The notes below the pieces were generated by a model. It had not been told where the DNA came from. It saw only the letters and a list, made by a program, of their open reading frames with translations, and made no database searches. 64,000 bases of DNA, taken from Castanea sativa. Taxonomy: Eukaryota > Streptophyta > Magnoliopsida > Fagales > Fagaceae. This document shows, in pieces, positions 12,318 to 22,485 of the stretch. Numbering within the stretch: position 1 is the stretch's first letter; each line of letters opens with the position of its first letter. A program made the position numbers and the translations under genes. The stretch covers positions 20,609,822-20,673,821 of the forward strand of contig NC_134017.1 in NCBI RefSeq assembly GCF_040712315.1. The letters run 5' to 3'.

Positions 12318-13753
12318 TGAAGGAAAAAATTCTGGTTTTGTATCTCATACAAAACACATAGCGGAAGCAACAAACAAGGATCTATTTCATTCATGATTGA
12401 TAACGTGCACTACATAAATTTCAGAATTTAAGAACAAGATAGCATACCTTGGTGTGAAGAAATTCAAAACAAAGATTAGAAGCACTTGGGAACACTTTTA
12501 ATCTTCACTCCAATTCCACTTTACGCCCAAGATGTGTGGTCTCTCAATCAGTTTTCAAAGGGAGAATGAGAGTGTGTCTCACACTCTCTCACACACCGTT
12601 TCTTTTTCTTTTCTAATCTCTTACAATAAAAATTCTGTATGTTTCTCCCTTTATAACTAACTGATTATCTAATTGGGCTGGCCTATTGGGCCTTTCCAAC
12701 TGGGCTTTAGTGTGTGGCTTGGAGTGGGAACAAAAGGGACCAATAAGACACTAGCTCCAATGGGCCTTGGGCTTTTTCGTCAACTCTTGACAAGTCCAAA
12801 GTTACCATTAATTATATTTAATACCACTATATAAATATAATTGCACTCTAGGCCTTATTAATAAATTATATCCCAAGACTTTATTATACACGTAACCCCT
12901 TCATAAAATATTCGTAGTAACACAAAGTCATAAATGTAGACTGCCACTTTGTAAATTACTACATCTTATCCTTGAGTACCCAGTTTAATTCTTTAAAGTT
13001 ATTCATTATATATTTATGAAATCCAATTTCATAAATATATACTTTAGTAATTTCTTACTAAAGTGGTTAGGCCTAACTCTCTGAATAACTGAAACCATTA
13101 AACATATCTCAAGGGAATATTTTATATCTCCATCAAGAGACTACGAATTCCATCTTGAGAATATATGTTCCATCAACACTAAATGTGGCTGCCCAACATA
13201 CTGAGGTTTTGACCCTCACTTCAGATCTCACTCCTGATATATCAAAGCAACCTACACTTCATGATCAGGTCCATTATTCTCTCAGGATTAAGAGTTCATG
13301 CAAATAGAAGTCGTGAGATTTATTATTCATTTGACAGTCATTAGAAGAATAATAAATCTCACAGTGGTCCTGTTCAATATGTCTTAACTCTTAAAACATA
13401 TCAACATATCAACTAGAAGTCTCCACTTCCATGATCAAGACAAATCATCTTAGTTGACACATTATAGTCTTCGCAGATGAAATGCCCAATTTCATCACCG
13501 ACTACGAACTATAAATTCTGAGTTTACAAAGAACTTATGATTTACATCTTCTGTGACTTTTCACATAAATCACATACAATGCATCTCATGGACTATATGA
13601 TAATGTCCCATATTCATGTTACCATTATTTTAGATAATAATAAAATAACTTTATCAATTACAATATTAAGTCATACATCATGTCATACATAATGTCATAC
13701 ATAATATTATACATAGCATCATACAATAGGATTTAAGGGCACTAATCCTAACA
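12318..13753 (-). repeat. 5' LTR of the copia element
   Basis: 1,436 bp with TG/CA ends. The minus-strand TATA-like word TTATAAAGG lies near 12,650, which would give U3 about 1.1 kb and R-U5 about 330 bp. It carries the same 16-bp inverted repeat as the other LTR (13,313-13,328 and 13,347-13,362). Confidence 0.95.
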
Positions 13754-13758
13754 CCTTC
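13754..13758. repeat. Right target-site duplication CCTTC of the copia element
   Basis: Matches 5,285-5,289 exactly. Confidence 0.95.
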
Positions 13759-14096
13759 TTGAGGTGAGCTTCACATAGGGATTTTAGGAGCCTAGAGGGG
13801 TGTTGGCAGATTTTGACATGGTGGGCATATGAGTATATCCCAGCTTGTGACCACGATTCTCGGGTTTGTCAATGACAGTGTATCCTTGAGAATATGCTTG
13901 GTCTCTCTGCACGATCACTAGGGTTATCCTAGTGCAGCCGGTCACAATCTATGCGGCCTTAGATTGCGTCACCTGGGGTGAGATAATGGTTCATCCTTAT
14001 GATGGCTCACTATTGGGGAGACCGAAGCTTACTGTTATCATGGGCCAATCGAGGGTATGATGCTGGTTCTAGGCCCTATTGAGGTAGGAGTTCTTT
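13759..14096 (+). pseudogene. Plant-mobile-domain-like protein, 3' part
   Basis: Joined across the copia insertion, the plus frame continues with SHRDFRSLEGCWQILTWW then AYEYIPACDHDSR, the Trp/Tyr-rich end block typical of plant mobile domains (position ~13,770-13,860). There is a TGA at 13,768 and further stops downstream. The rest up to 14,096 is weakly coding-like and leads into the coiled-coil ORF. Confidence 0.5.
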
Positions 14097-14815
14097 TTGG
14101 AAAAGAGGACCTTCCATCAGGTCATGCCAGTTTTTGGAGTACCCAGGGATCCACCTCCTCTCGGCTTGTCATTTGAGTCCAATTTCATGGACAACCCGGC
14201 TTACGTGACAAGTTCTTATGATGCCAACATGGACACTAGCAGGGATTATGCCACCTGGTTCGCAGAGTCCTCCATGAGGCCTATCATTGGAGATGTTCCT
14301 ATGAGTAGAGGTAGAGTGCTAGGAGGCATTGTTTGTGCTCAAGTGGCTTCTGAAACTGAGTGGAGATTGCATGCAAAGGCTTTGCAGGCCAGGGTGACAG
14401 AGCTTGAGACTATTGTTGCCGCTAGGGAGGTGCACATGCAGGAGGAGACTGCTCGAGCATTAGCTCAGGAGAGGGAGCTTTGGTAGAGGGATAGAGAGGC
14501 CCATGCTACTACCACACACAGAGAGCGAAGCCAGCTTCAGGGTGAGCTAGCCATGCTTCATGGTTATGCCAAGGTCTTGATAGGGGAGCTATGGGCACTT
14601 CGGGCTTATATTCCACCTTCAACTCACATGCTAGGTCCGCTAGGTCCACCGGGCGTTTGGGGTTCTTTTGCTTAGGCTCCGTGGCCTCCTCAAGGCCCAA
14701 GGTACATTTCAGGAACTTCAAGAGAAGCAAGTCCTTCCACCGGTCCTACTGCAGGCGATGATGATGATGATGATGTCGACCCATTTTTTAGGGATGATGA
14801 TTCCCAGTAGGGTTA
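14097..14815 (+). pseudogene. Coiled-coil C-terminal segment of the mobile-domain ORF
   Basis: Frame with VFGVPRDPPPLGLSF and a Tyr/Asp-rich patch, then a heptad-like helical stretch (ARVTELETIVAAREVHMQEE and beyond, ~14,370-14,480). After a TAG at 14,484 it continues with REAHATTTHRERSQLQGELA, a Pro/Gly-rich part, and a run of five or six Asp (GAT repeat at 14,757) near the end. The acidic tail and stop suggest this is the natural C-terminus of the antisense protein. The two main stops are TAG. Role unknown; coiled coils usually mediate oligomerisation. Confidence 0.55.
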
Positions 14816-14857
14816 GGTTTTTGTTGTGGCGTGATGTAGCCCCTGTGTGGGCATGTA

Positions 14858-14862
14858 TGTAT
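14858..14862. repeat. Left target-site duplication TGTAT of the Athila-like element
   Basis: TGTAT before the LTR start TGCTTACTC; the partner is at 32,684-32,688. Confidence 0.9.
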
Positions 14863-15260
14863 TGCTTACTCACTCCCAAGTGCAGAAGATTATGGCAATA
14901 TAATTTTCGGAGTATCGATGTCGAACCACAAAGAGCGGGGTAAATTCAAAGACAATATAATTAAACAATAATTTGGGTGAAGAAGAAAAATACTTTTGCT
15001 TGGTGATTATTAACAAGAATAATAATAAAAACGAATTTATATCAATAATGTAAATACTAGGGCATCAGGGTGTTTCCCTATATCGATATGAAATTCTTTG
15101 TGATCTAAGAAATTATATATTTCATAACTGATTGTTCTTATACAATTAAATACTTATGATTCAATTGAACTAAGACAATTTAAGAACGCTTGATAACCTA
15201 GATTAATAATGCGGTTAGAAAAGTTTTCAGAAAAACCTATTCACTTTAAAACCTGATTTC
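14863..15260 (-). repeat. Athila-like 3' LTR, distal part
   Basis: Aligns by eye with 31,458-31,850 (shared words include CTCACTCCCAAGTGCA, AATTTGGGTGAAGAAG and GGTGTTTCCCTATATCG). It is cut by the SIRE insertion at 15,260; the LTR resumes at 25,210. Confidence 0.93.
15256..15260. repeat. Left target-site duplication ATTTC of the SIRE element
   Basis: ATTTC before TGTTAGGACA; the partner is at 25,205-25,209. The uninterrupted homologous site in the other Athila LTR (near 31,850) reads TTTTC followed by TATTTG, which confirms the junction. Confidence 0.93.
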
Positions 15261-15654
15261 TGTTAGGACATATGTGAATCATGTTAGGATCGTATGTCAA
15301 TTTAGAATTGGCTAAATTATGACTACAGAACAAGTCCAATTAGATATTGGGGTAAGGGTTCAACTGTAGTTTGTATAAGGTCCTAGGATTCCTTTACTTG
15401 TAACCGCTTGTTGTGATAATAGTGGATTCTCGGGAGTAGTGAGCTTAAAATCACCTGGTGGAGTTTTTGCCTTGGAGGTTTTCCCCATTCGTATACAAAT
15501 CACCATGTCAACTTTATTTTCCGCTGCATAGTAACTTAGTGGTGATTTGTTTTTGTTCTACCACGCGTATTGCATGTTAATCGAATTAATTAATTAACTT
15601 GGCTAATTAATTGGTTAAATCATCACAAAGGATCAATACATTCTTGGCCTATCA
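15261..15654 (+). repeat. SIRE 5' LTR with internal deletion
   Basis: 394 bp against 990 bp for its partner. The first ~57 bp and the last ~335 bp match; about 596 bp are missing, including the region that holds the TATA box and the palindromic motif in the 3' LTR. This LTR should be promoterless. Confidence 0.93.
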
Positions 15655-15656
15655 AG

Positions 15657-15674
15657 TGGTATCAGAGCAGGCAC
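15657..15674 (+). promoter_or_regulatory. Primer binding site of the SIRE element
   Basis: TGGTATCAGAGCAGGCAC two bases after the LTR end, matching initiator tRNA-Met; the AGGCAC extension is typical of SIRE elements. Confidence 0.9.
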
Positions 15675-15962
15675 ACTCTGATTACGTTTCAATCTTTGTT
15701 GTGTAATCCATTAACCCCTGTTGTCATTGCTGCAACCAGCATGAAAAGATCTTTGTTTTCAAATACATCTTGTTTTTCTAATCTCTACTTGATAGAGTGT
15801 ATCAGAAAATGCAGGTCTAAAAGTTATTTGAAATCCATCATGATGATCATTGGAAAAGATCTTAGCATAACCAAGAAGAAACTGGATTGTCTTAGAATGA
15901 AAATGTGCAGAGGAGTTCGTCTGAGAAGAGTGAAAGTTAAAAGCCATGGTCATAAATTGTAG
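15675..15962 (+). pseudogene. Remnant of SIRE gag region
   Basis: Only ~290 bp lie between PBS and protease, where SIRE elements normally have a gag of well over 1 kb. No zinc knuckle is visible. Short Lys-rich words near 15,850-15,950 may be gag/protease linker. Most of gag has been deleted. Confidence 0.6.
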
Positions 15963-17261
15963 ATGAGAGAAAACACCATCCCTACTGATTTGTCATCTAA
16001 GCATGAGGTGTGCTTTATGATGAAGTCCGCATTTAAGGTTATGGACACGTATTTATGGTACCTTGACAGTGGCTGCTCAAGACACATAATTGGAGACCGA
16101 TCTCTCTTTAAGGTTTTGGAGTCTAAGAAAGGTGGTAATGTCACTTTTGGTGATGAGAGCAAATCACAAATTAAAGGAAAGGGAGCCATCTCTCTACCTG
16201 GACTGCCAGACATTGCAAATGTGCTATATGTAAAAGGTCTGAAAGTGAACCTACTGAGCATAAGTCAAATATGTGATCAAGACTTTATGGTGCTGTTCTC
16301 AAAAGGGAAATGCCTTGTGTTGAATGAGTCTGGAAAGAAACTCATAAATGGTGTTCACATTCTAGACAATTGTTATGGTTTGGTCCCTGATGCTAATATT
16401 GCATGCAATAGCTTTTGTCTGCCAAGTGAAGATCTATGGCACCAAAGGATGGGATATGCTAGATACAAACATCTTTCAATTATATCTAAGCATGAATCAG
16501 TTTTGGGGATACCAAAGCTCAGTATAGAAAACAATGTGGTGCGTGGACCGTGTCAGCTTGGGAAACAGACAAAAGCCAAACATCTGGGCACTCAGACATC
16601 CGCTACATCTAAACTGTTGAAGCTACTACATCTAGATCTTATGGGTCCAACTAGAACCAAGTCTCTTAGTGGAAAGAGATACATCATGGTTGTGGTAGAT
16701 GACTTCACTAGGTACACTTGGGTCATTCTTTTAAAATCCAAGTCAAAAGCTCCTAAGCACATTGAAGCCTTATGCACAAGATTGCAGAATGAGAAGAGCT
16801 TAAAGATTGATCAAATTCGAAGTGATCACAGTAAAGAATTCGAGAACTCTTACATGGAGTCCTTTTGAACTAGATCAAGTATAACTCAAGAATTCTCTGC
16901 TCCTATTACTCCTCAGCAGAATGGTGTAGTAGAAAGAAGGAAAGGATTTATTCAAGAAATGGCTAAAGCCATGCTGCACAACAAGGATGTGGCTAGAAAC
17001 TTATGGGGAGAAGCCGTCAACATTGCATGCCATACCATTAACAGGGTATATTTCAGACCTAGTACCAAGAAGACTCTCTATGAGTTATGGAAGGGAAGGA
17101 AGCCAAATGTCAAGTGTTTCAGAATCTTTGGAAGTACTTGTTTCATTCTCAAGGATAGAGAGAATGTGGGAAAATTTAACTCCTAAAGCGATGAAGGAGT
17201 ATTTCTGGGATACTCATCTTCAAGCAAGGCTTATCGGGTATACAACAAAAGAACCAAGAAG
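15963..17261 (+). pseudogene. SIRE protease and integrase
   Basis: The protease box is WYLDSGCSRHIIGDRSLF (DSG active site) near 16,055, followed by the usual NVTFGDES and LLSISQICD. The integrase zinc finger is HQRMGYARYKHL and CQLGKQTKAKH, with the first Cys of the usual CxxC changed. The core has LHLDLMGPT, then IRSDHSKEF (normally a Gly-rich D-x-G box) and, after a TGA at 16,866 and a frame change, PQQNGVVERRKG with the catalytic Glu. It ends with YELWKGRKPNVKCFRIFGST. These are polyprotein domains that mature the element and insert its cDNA. Inactivated by a stop, a frameshift and altered residues. Confidence 0.9.
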
Positions 17262-17793
17262 GTGATGGAAACTGTGAATGTTGTTATCGATGAAACATCA
17301 GAGACCAGTTTTGAGATAATCAGTGAGGAGATTTTCAAAGAAATTCTTTCTCCCAAGCCCAAGGATGTTCAAGAACTTGTTGATCAAGAGCCCGCATCTC
17401 CAAGTACTCCTGCCGCTCTAAGTGTTGTTAAAGGTTCAGTAGACATGCCTACCTCACCTGATTCTGAATCCCATGAAGAGAAAGGACCTTCCTCCAGGAT
17501 TAAGTTGAATCACCCTCCTAAAGTTATTGTGAGAAACATGAATGAACTTACACTAAGGAAGCATACAGTTGATAAATGTGTTGCTAACTTGTGTCTTATT
17601 CTTGCTATTTGTCACAAGTTGAACCTACCAAGGTTAAGGAAGCTCTTCAGGATGAAAGCTGGGTTGAAGCTATGCATGATAAACTGCTTCAATTTCAAAG
17701 GAATGATGTATGGACTCTAGTACCTAGACTGGACGGTGAGCATATCATTGACACAAAGTGGATATTCCACAATAAGACTGATGAGGAGGGTAG
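17262..17793 (+). pseudogene. SIRE integrase-RT linker and RT start
   Basis: Frame with an acidic Pro/Ser-rich linker (EEIFKEILSPKPKDVQELVD, then PASPSTPAAL) typical of the copia integrase C-terminal tail. It shifts frame near 17,590 to KEALQDESWVEAMHDKLLQF, NDVWTLVPR and TKWIFHNKTDEEG, the RT opening. A 1-base frame change at about 17,797 separates it from the rest of RT. Confidence 0.88.
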
Positions 17794-19166
17794 GTGATCC
17801 GCAACAAGGCTCAGCTTGTGGCTCAAGGATACTCTCAAATGGAAGGAGTGGACTATGATGAAACATTTGCTCTAGTAACCCATATGGATTCCATCAGGAT
17901 TCTCCTAGCCCTAGTGTGCCATTTGAAGTTCAAGCTTTACCAGATGGATGTCAAGACCGTTTTCTTGAATGGGTTCCTTAAAGAAGATGTCTATGTGGCT
18001 CAACCAAAAGGATTCATTGATCCACACTTTCCAGATCATGTGTTGTACCTCAAGAAGGCACTCTATGGTTTAAAGCAAGCTCCTAGAGCTTGGTATGATT
18101 AGCTCACACAATACTTGGTGTCACATGGGTTCACAAGAGGGAAAGCTGAACAAACTCTCTTCATCAAAAGGGAAAATGGTGAGTTGATAGTTGCTCAAGT
18201 CTATGTTGATGTTATCATCTTCGGGTCAACAAAGGATGAACTTGCCCATGGCTTCTCCAAACTCATGCAGGTCGAGTTCGAGATAAGCATGATTGGAGAG
18301 TTGAATCACTTCCTTGGGTTGCAGATTCGTCAGCAAGAGTCAGATTTATTCATATCTCAATCGAAATATGCTAAGAACCTTGTGAAAAAGTTTGGTTTAG
18401 AATCTGTTAGTTCTATTAGAACCCCTATAAGCCCAAATATCAAACTCACTATTGATTTGTTAGGTAAGAGTGTTGATTCATCTCTCTATAGAAGCATGAT
18501 AGGTAGTGTTCTTTACCTTACAGTTAGTAGACCTGACATTAGTTATAGTGTAGGAGTATATGCTAGATATCAGGCTAATCCCAAAGAGTCTCATATGATT
18601 TCTTTGAAAAGAATCATAAAGTATGTCAAAACCACTGCTAACTTTCATGTGTGGTATAGCAAGGACACAAATGATGTCTTAGCTGGGTATTTTGACACAG
18701 ACTAGGCTGAGAATGCTAATGATAGAAAGAGTACTTCGAGGGGTTATTTTTATGTGAGTAATAATCTTGTCTCCTGGATGAGCAAAAAGCAGAATTCCAT
18801 CTCTTTATCCACTGCAGAGGCTGAGTACATCACTGCCGGTAGCTGTTGCACCTAACTTCTATGGATGCAAAAACTCCTCCTTGATTATGGTATTTGTCAA
18901 GAGCATCTCACCATCTACTATGACAATACCAGTGCCATCAACATCTATAAGAATCCAATTCAACATTCTAGAACTAAACACATAGAGATTCGACATCACT
19001 TCATTCAGGAGCTTGTTGAAGATGGTACTCTCACTCTTGAGTTTATCAACACTGATGATCAGAAGGCTGATTTGTTCACCAAACCTCTAGATAGCAAACG
19101 TTTTGAATTCCTTCATCAAAACATTGGTGTTATCTATGGATTGATCTCCTCTTCTCCTCCTCCTTC
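17794..19166 (+). pseudogene. SIRE reverse transcriptase and RNase H
   Basis: A single frame broken by three stops: TAG 18,100, TAG 18,703 and TAA 18,853. RT blocks: AQLVAQGYSQMEGVDYDETF, QMDVKTVFLNG, YGLKQAPRAWYD. The catalytic box reads YVDVIIFG, so the second Asp of YVDD is replaced by Val. RNase H: AENANDRKSTSRG, STAEAEYITAG, YYDNTSAINI, FTKPLDSKRFEFLH. A solo LTR interrupts the frame 10-12 codons before the natural stop, which lies beyond it at 20,528-20,530. Confidence 0.92.
19162..19166. repeat. Left target-site duplication CCTTC of the solo LTR
   Basis: CCTTC before TGTTAGGG; repeated at 20,507-20,511 after the LTR end CCAACA. Confidence 0.92.
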
Positions 19167-20506
19167 TGTTAGGGTTTGTGCCCTAAAATCCAATTTATTG
19201 GCATGTTATAAATAATTAAATTGTTTAATTACATGAGACTATTTATAAATGAACTAATGGGACATTATTATAGTCCATGAGATGCATTGTATGTGATTTA
19301 GTCACAAAAGATGTAAATCACAAGTTCCTTGTAAACTCAAAATGTAGTTCGTAGTCGGTGATGAAATTGGGCGTTTCATCTGTGAAGACTATAACATATC
19401 AACTAAGATGATTTATCTTGATCATGGAAGTGGAGACTTCTAGTTGATGTGTTAAGGTGTCTTAAAAGTTAAGACATATTGAACTGGACCATTGTGAGAT
19501 TAATTATTCAATCAACAACTGTCACCTGAATAATTAATCTCTCAACTTCTAATTACATAGACTCTCAATCTCGAGAGGGTAGTGGATCTGATCATGAAAT
19601 GTAGGTTACTTTGATATATCAGGAGTAAGATCTAATATTCATGGTCAAAACCTCAGTATATTGGGAAACCACACGTAGTGTTGAGGGAACACATATTCTT
19701 AAGATGGAATCCATAATCTCTTTTTATAGAGACACGAAATATCCTCTTAAGATAAGTTTAATGGGAACTAGTTATTCAGGATGCCCACTTTAGTAAGGAG
19801 TTACTAAAGCTTATATTTATTGAAATTAGATTTCAAAAAATGTGAATAACCAAAAAATTAAACCAGGTACTCAAGGATAAAATAGTTGTTTACAAAGTAA
19901 CAAATTATTATGACTTTGTTCACTATGGATATTTCATGGAGGGGTCAAATGATATCATTAGAGTCTTGGGATATAATTTATTAATAAGGCCTAGAGTGCA
20001 ATTATATTTATATAGTGGTATTATATATAATTAATGGTAACTTTGGACTTGTCAAAAGTTGACAGAAAAGCCTAAGGCCCATTGGAGTTAAAGTCTTATT
20101 TGTTCCTTTGGTCCCATCTCAAGCCACAAACTAAAGCCCAATTAGATAATCAGTTTTTATTTAATAAGAGTTATTAAATAAGCTACCAAGGTAGTTAGAA
20201 TATATGTATGATGAAAAGAAAGAAAACAGTTTTTCTTCACAAGGAGAAGAAGAAGGATTTTTCTTTAAGAATCAACGTACATAAAGACTGATTGAGAGAC
20301 CACACTTCTTGGGCACCATGTGAAATTGAGATGAAGATTAGACGTATTCTCAAGCCTTGGTTTTGAATTTCACTGCATCAAGGTACGCTTTCTATTCTTT
20401 ATTTTAGAATTCAAGGTTACATGTTATCTCTCATGAATGAAGTAGATCCGTGATTGTTGCTTCCGCTGTGTGTTTTGTATGAGATGCAAAACTAGATTTT
20501 CCAACA
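19167..20506 (+). mobile_element. Solo copia LTR, same family as the 5,290-13,753 element
   Basis: 1,340 bp with TG/CA ends and a perfect 5-bp TSD but no internal region, so it formed by LTR-LTR recombination. It aligns with the reverse complement of the 5,290-6,688 LTR along most of its length (for example TTAGG...GTGCCCT at the start, GATGCATTGTATGTGATTTA near 19,280, and the TTTGTATGAGAT end). It carries the conserved hairpin at 19,494-19,541. Confidence 0.93.
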
Positions 20507-21417
20507 CCTTCCTCATGCATTTGCATCTAGTTTTATGCTTTGCTTTGTTTAACATGTTTTTGTTTGTTTGTTTTCAGTTTTGCTTTATTTATTTTTTTCA
20601 AAACAATAAAAATAAAAAATTTGAAAAATCAGAAAAATACAAAAACAGTGTGTGTTTTGTGTACATTGGTACTTATGTACCTTGGATGGCCATTGAAACA
20701 AAGTTTTTTAAACTTTGTACCTCTTATAGCTTAGATGAGCATCTCTATGCACAACTAAGCAAGTGAGCTTTGTGGCTCGTGTGTGTGATGAGTAAGATTA
20801 AGTAATCTCTTATACTTAATACTCATATCACTCTTTTTGATAGGAAGGACTAGAAAATCCTAAGAGAAAAGTATAAACCATCTCATAACTATTGCCCACC
20901 AATCATGAAATGACATCTGTATGCTTCGGCATAGTAAAAGTGCAATGTCAATGACATCTGTATGCTTCGACATAGCAAAAGTGCAATGTCAAAAGCTTAA
21001 CATCATTGGGTATTTCTTTTCTCTCTTATATGCCCATGCATGGTTTGCTTAAAAGAAAATATGCAAAGAAAAATAATAAGCAAAAAGAATCAAAATGTTT
21101 TATATATGATTGCAAGAGTGTCTTCTAGGAGATGTGGAAGTTATAGGATGTACCTCAAAGGTGATTGTCCCCATCAAGCAGTTATGATTGTGTTTGAGTG
21201 AAAGTGATTTTCTCATATCTCAAATCGTCATCACATGTATACACTTATGCAATCTTGCAATGTTTTTCAAACACAACATGCAATATTCTTTGCTACTCTT
21301 GATACATGTGTAGGTACAATATGATTTGGCCATCACAAGGAATACATGTGTTAATGTATGATCACTAAACTATCTTCACTTGTTTTTGAAATATAAAATT
21401 GGTTAGACTTGTTTAGT
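20507..21417 (+). other. SIRE spacer after pol
   Basis: Begins with the last codons and stop of pol (TAG at 20,528), then non-coding DNA. A 33-bp phrase starting ATGACATCTGTATGCTTCG is directly repeated at 20,909 and 20,952. Otherwise I see no gene. Confidence 0.7.
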
Positions 21418-21433
21418 ATGTGTGTGTGTGTGT

Positions 21434-21467
<34 letters not shown>

Positions 21468-21468
21468 C
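21418..21468. repeat. (TG)n microsatellite
   Basis: About 24 TG units with one TA interruption, in the SIRE spacer. Confidence 0.95.
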
Positions 21469-21613
21469 TTTTGGATTTATAAGCTGAACATTTTTTTTGT
21501 GTTGAGAGATGTTTTTGAGAGCTCAAAATGTTGTTTGAATCTTTGGTTGTGTATCATGCTTGATTGCATTCATATCTGTTTTTTTCTCTTCTTGAAAAAC
21601 TGTTTTTAAGCAA

Positions 21614-21912
21614 TCTCGACAGCTGCTGGACACCTCTCGACAGCTAGGCTATCTATCGAGCTCTTGAAATTCCTTTCTCGACAGCTTCTATTACATTTTC
21701 GATCCATCGAGGTTCTTAAGAATCATTCTCGATAGCTTCTTGACCGCTCTCGATCTATCAAGAAAGTTTTTGTTTCCTCGATAGCTACTGATGGCTTCGC
21801 GATCCATCGAGCCCTTTTTGCTATGGACACCTCTCGATAGCTTCTCGATAGCTGTATCTATTGAAATTTAAATCTTGACACCTCTCGATACCTCTCGAAC
21901 TATCGAGAATTG
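21614..21912. repeat. Palindrome-rich CTCGAYAGCT / CTATCGAG array
   Basis: About 15 copies of TCTCGACAGCT, CTCGATAGCT and their near reverse complements (ATCTATCGAG, GATCCATCGAG) in 300 bp. Neighbouring copies can pair, for example CTCGACAGCTAG with CTATCTATCGAG. The array ends 7 bp before a TATA box. The same paired motif occurs once or twice in the SIRE 3' LTR (24,421-24,490) upstream of its TATA box. Confidence 0.85.
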
Positions 21913-21918
21913 TGGGTT

Positions 21919-21928
21919 TCTATATATA
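21919..21928 (+). promoter_or_regulatory. Putative internal promoter (TATA) for the env-like ORF
   Basis: TCTATATATAG followed by a pyrimidine-rich leader and a donor-like site at 22,066. The position between the palindromic array and the env-like ORF suggests an internal promoter; no transcript evidence. Confidence 0.5.
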
Positions 21929-22065
21929 GCTTCAGCGTGATTTCCATTTCATTTTTCTCGATCTCTCTTGATTCTTTTTGGCTCCTCACCTTCCCAAACA
22001 CTTCTCTCTCACTCCAAACCTCATTCCCAAGTGATTTTTGGCCTAGATTGATTCTTCCTTCACTG

Positions 22066-22389
22066 GTAAGATCTTGTTTTCCCTCTTTTTCATGCATTTC
22101 ATTCATATAGATCTAGGTTTTTGAAAATTTTTGGGGTTTTTAAAATTAATGAGGTTTTTGCAAAAAAATTTGGGATGGTTTTTGTTTAAATGATCCTAAA
22201 TGATCATGCATTGCATCACACTTGCATTTTAACAATGTTTCATGAACTATAGATGTCTGCTTAATATATTGAATTCATGTGTGCTTAAAATGATGTTTTT
22301 ACCGTTGCATATCACATGCTCATGCATTTTTCATGCATGTATACCTTCATTTCTCTATATTCTTATATGGATCTGTGTTGGTGCTTTTC

Positions 22390-22470
<81 letters not shown>

Positions 22471-22477
22471 GCGTTAG
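22066..22477 (+). other. Putative 5' UTR intron of the env-like ORF
   Basis: Donor CACTG followed by GTAAGATC at 22,066. The acceptor GCGTTAG ending at 22,477 is preceded by the 75-bp (CT)n run, which would act as an extreme polypyrimidine tract. The ATG follows 8 bp later at 22,486. Confidence 0.45.
22394..22468. repeat. (CT)n microsatellite
   Basis: About 37 uninterrupted CT repeats, immediately upstream of the env-like ORF. Confidence 0.97.
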
Positions 22478-22485
22478 TTTGCTCT

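Larger units (their letters stand above)
5290..13753 (-). mobile_element. Ty1/copia LTR retrotransposon, complete but coding-dead
   Basis: 8,464 bp bounded by two near-identical LTRs (5,290-6,688 and 12,318-13,753), a perfect 5-bp TSD, a PBS (TGGTATCAGAGC on the minus strand) and a PPT next to the left LTR. The minus-strand gene order is gag, protease, integrase, RT, RNase H, as in copia. The LTRs differ by a scatter of substitutions and by a deletion of about 45 bp in the left one near 5,455, so the insertion is fairly recent but not new. It is inserted in the mobile-domain ORF. The solo LTR at 19,167-20,506 belongs to the same family. Confidence 0.96.

Noticed and set aside
22242..22485. 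Frames translating the CT run as Ser-Leu repeats
   Set aside because: Artefact of the (CT)n microsatellite; the env-like ORF starts at the ATG at 22,486.
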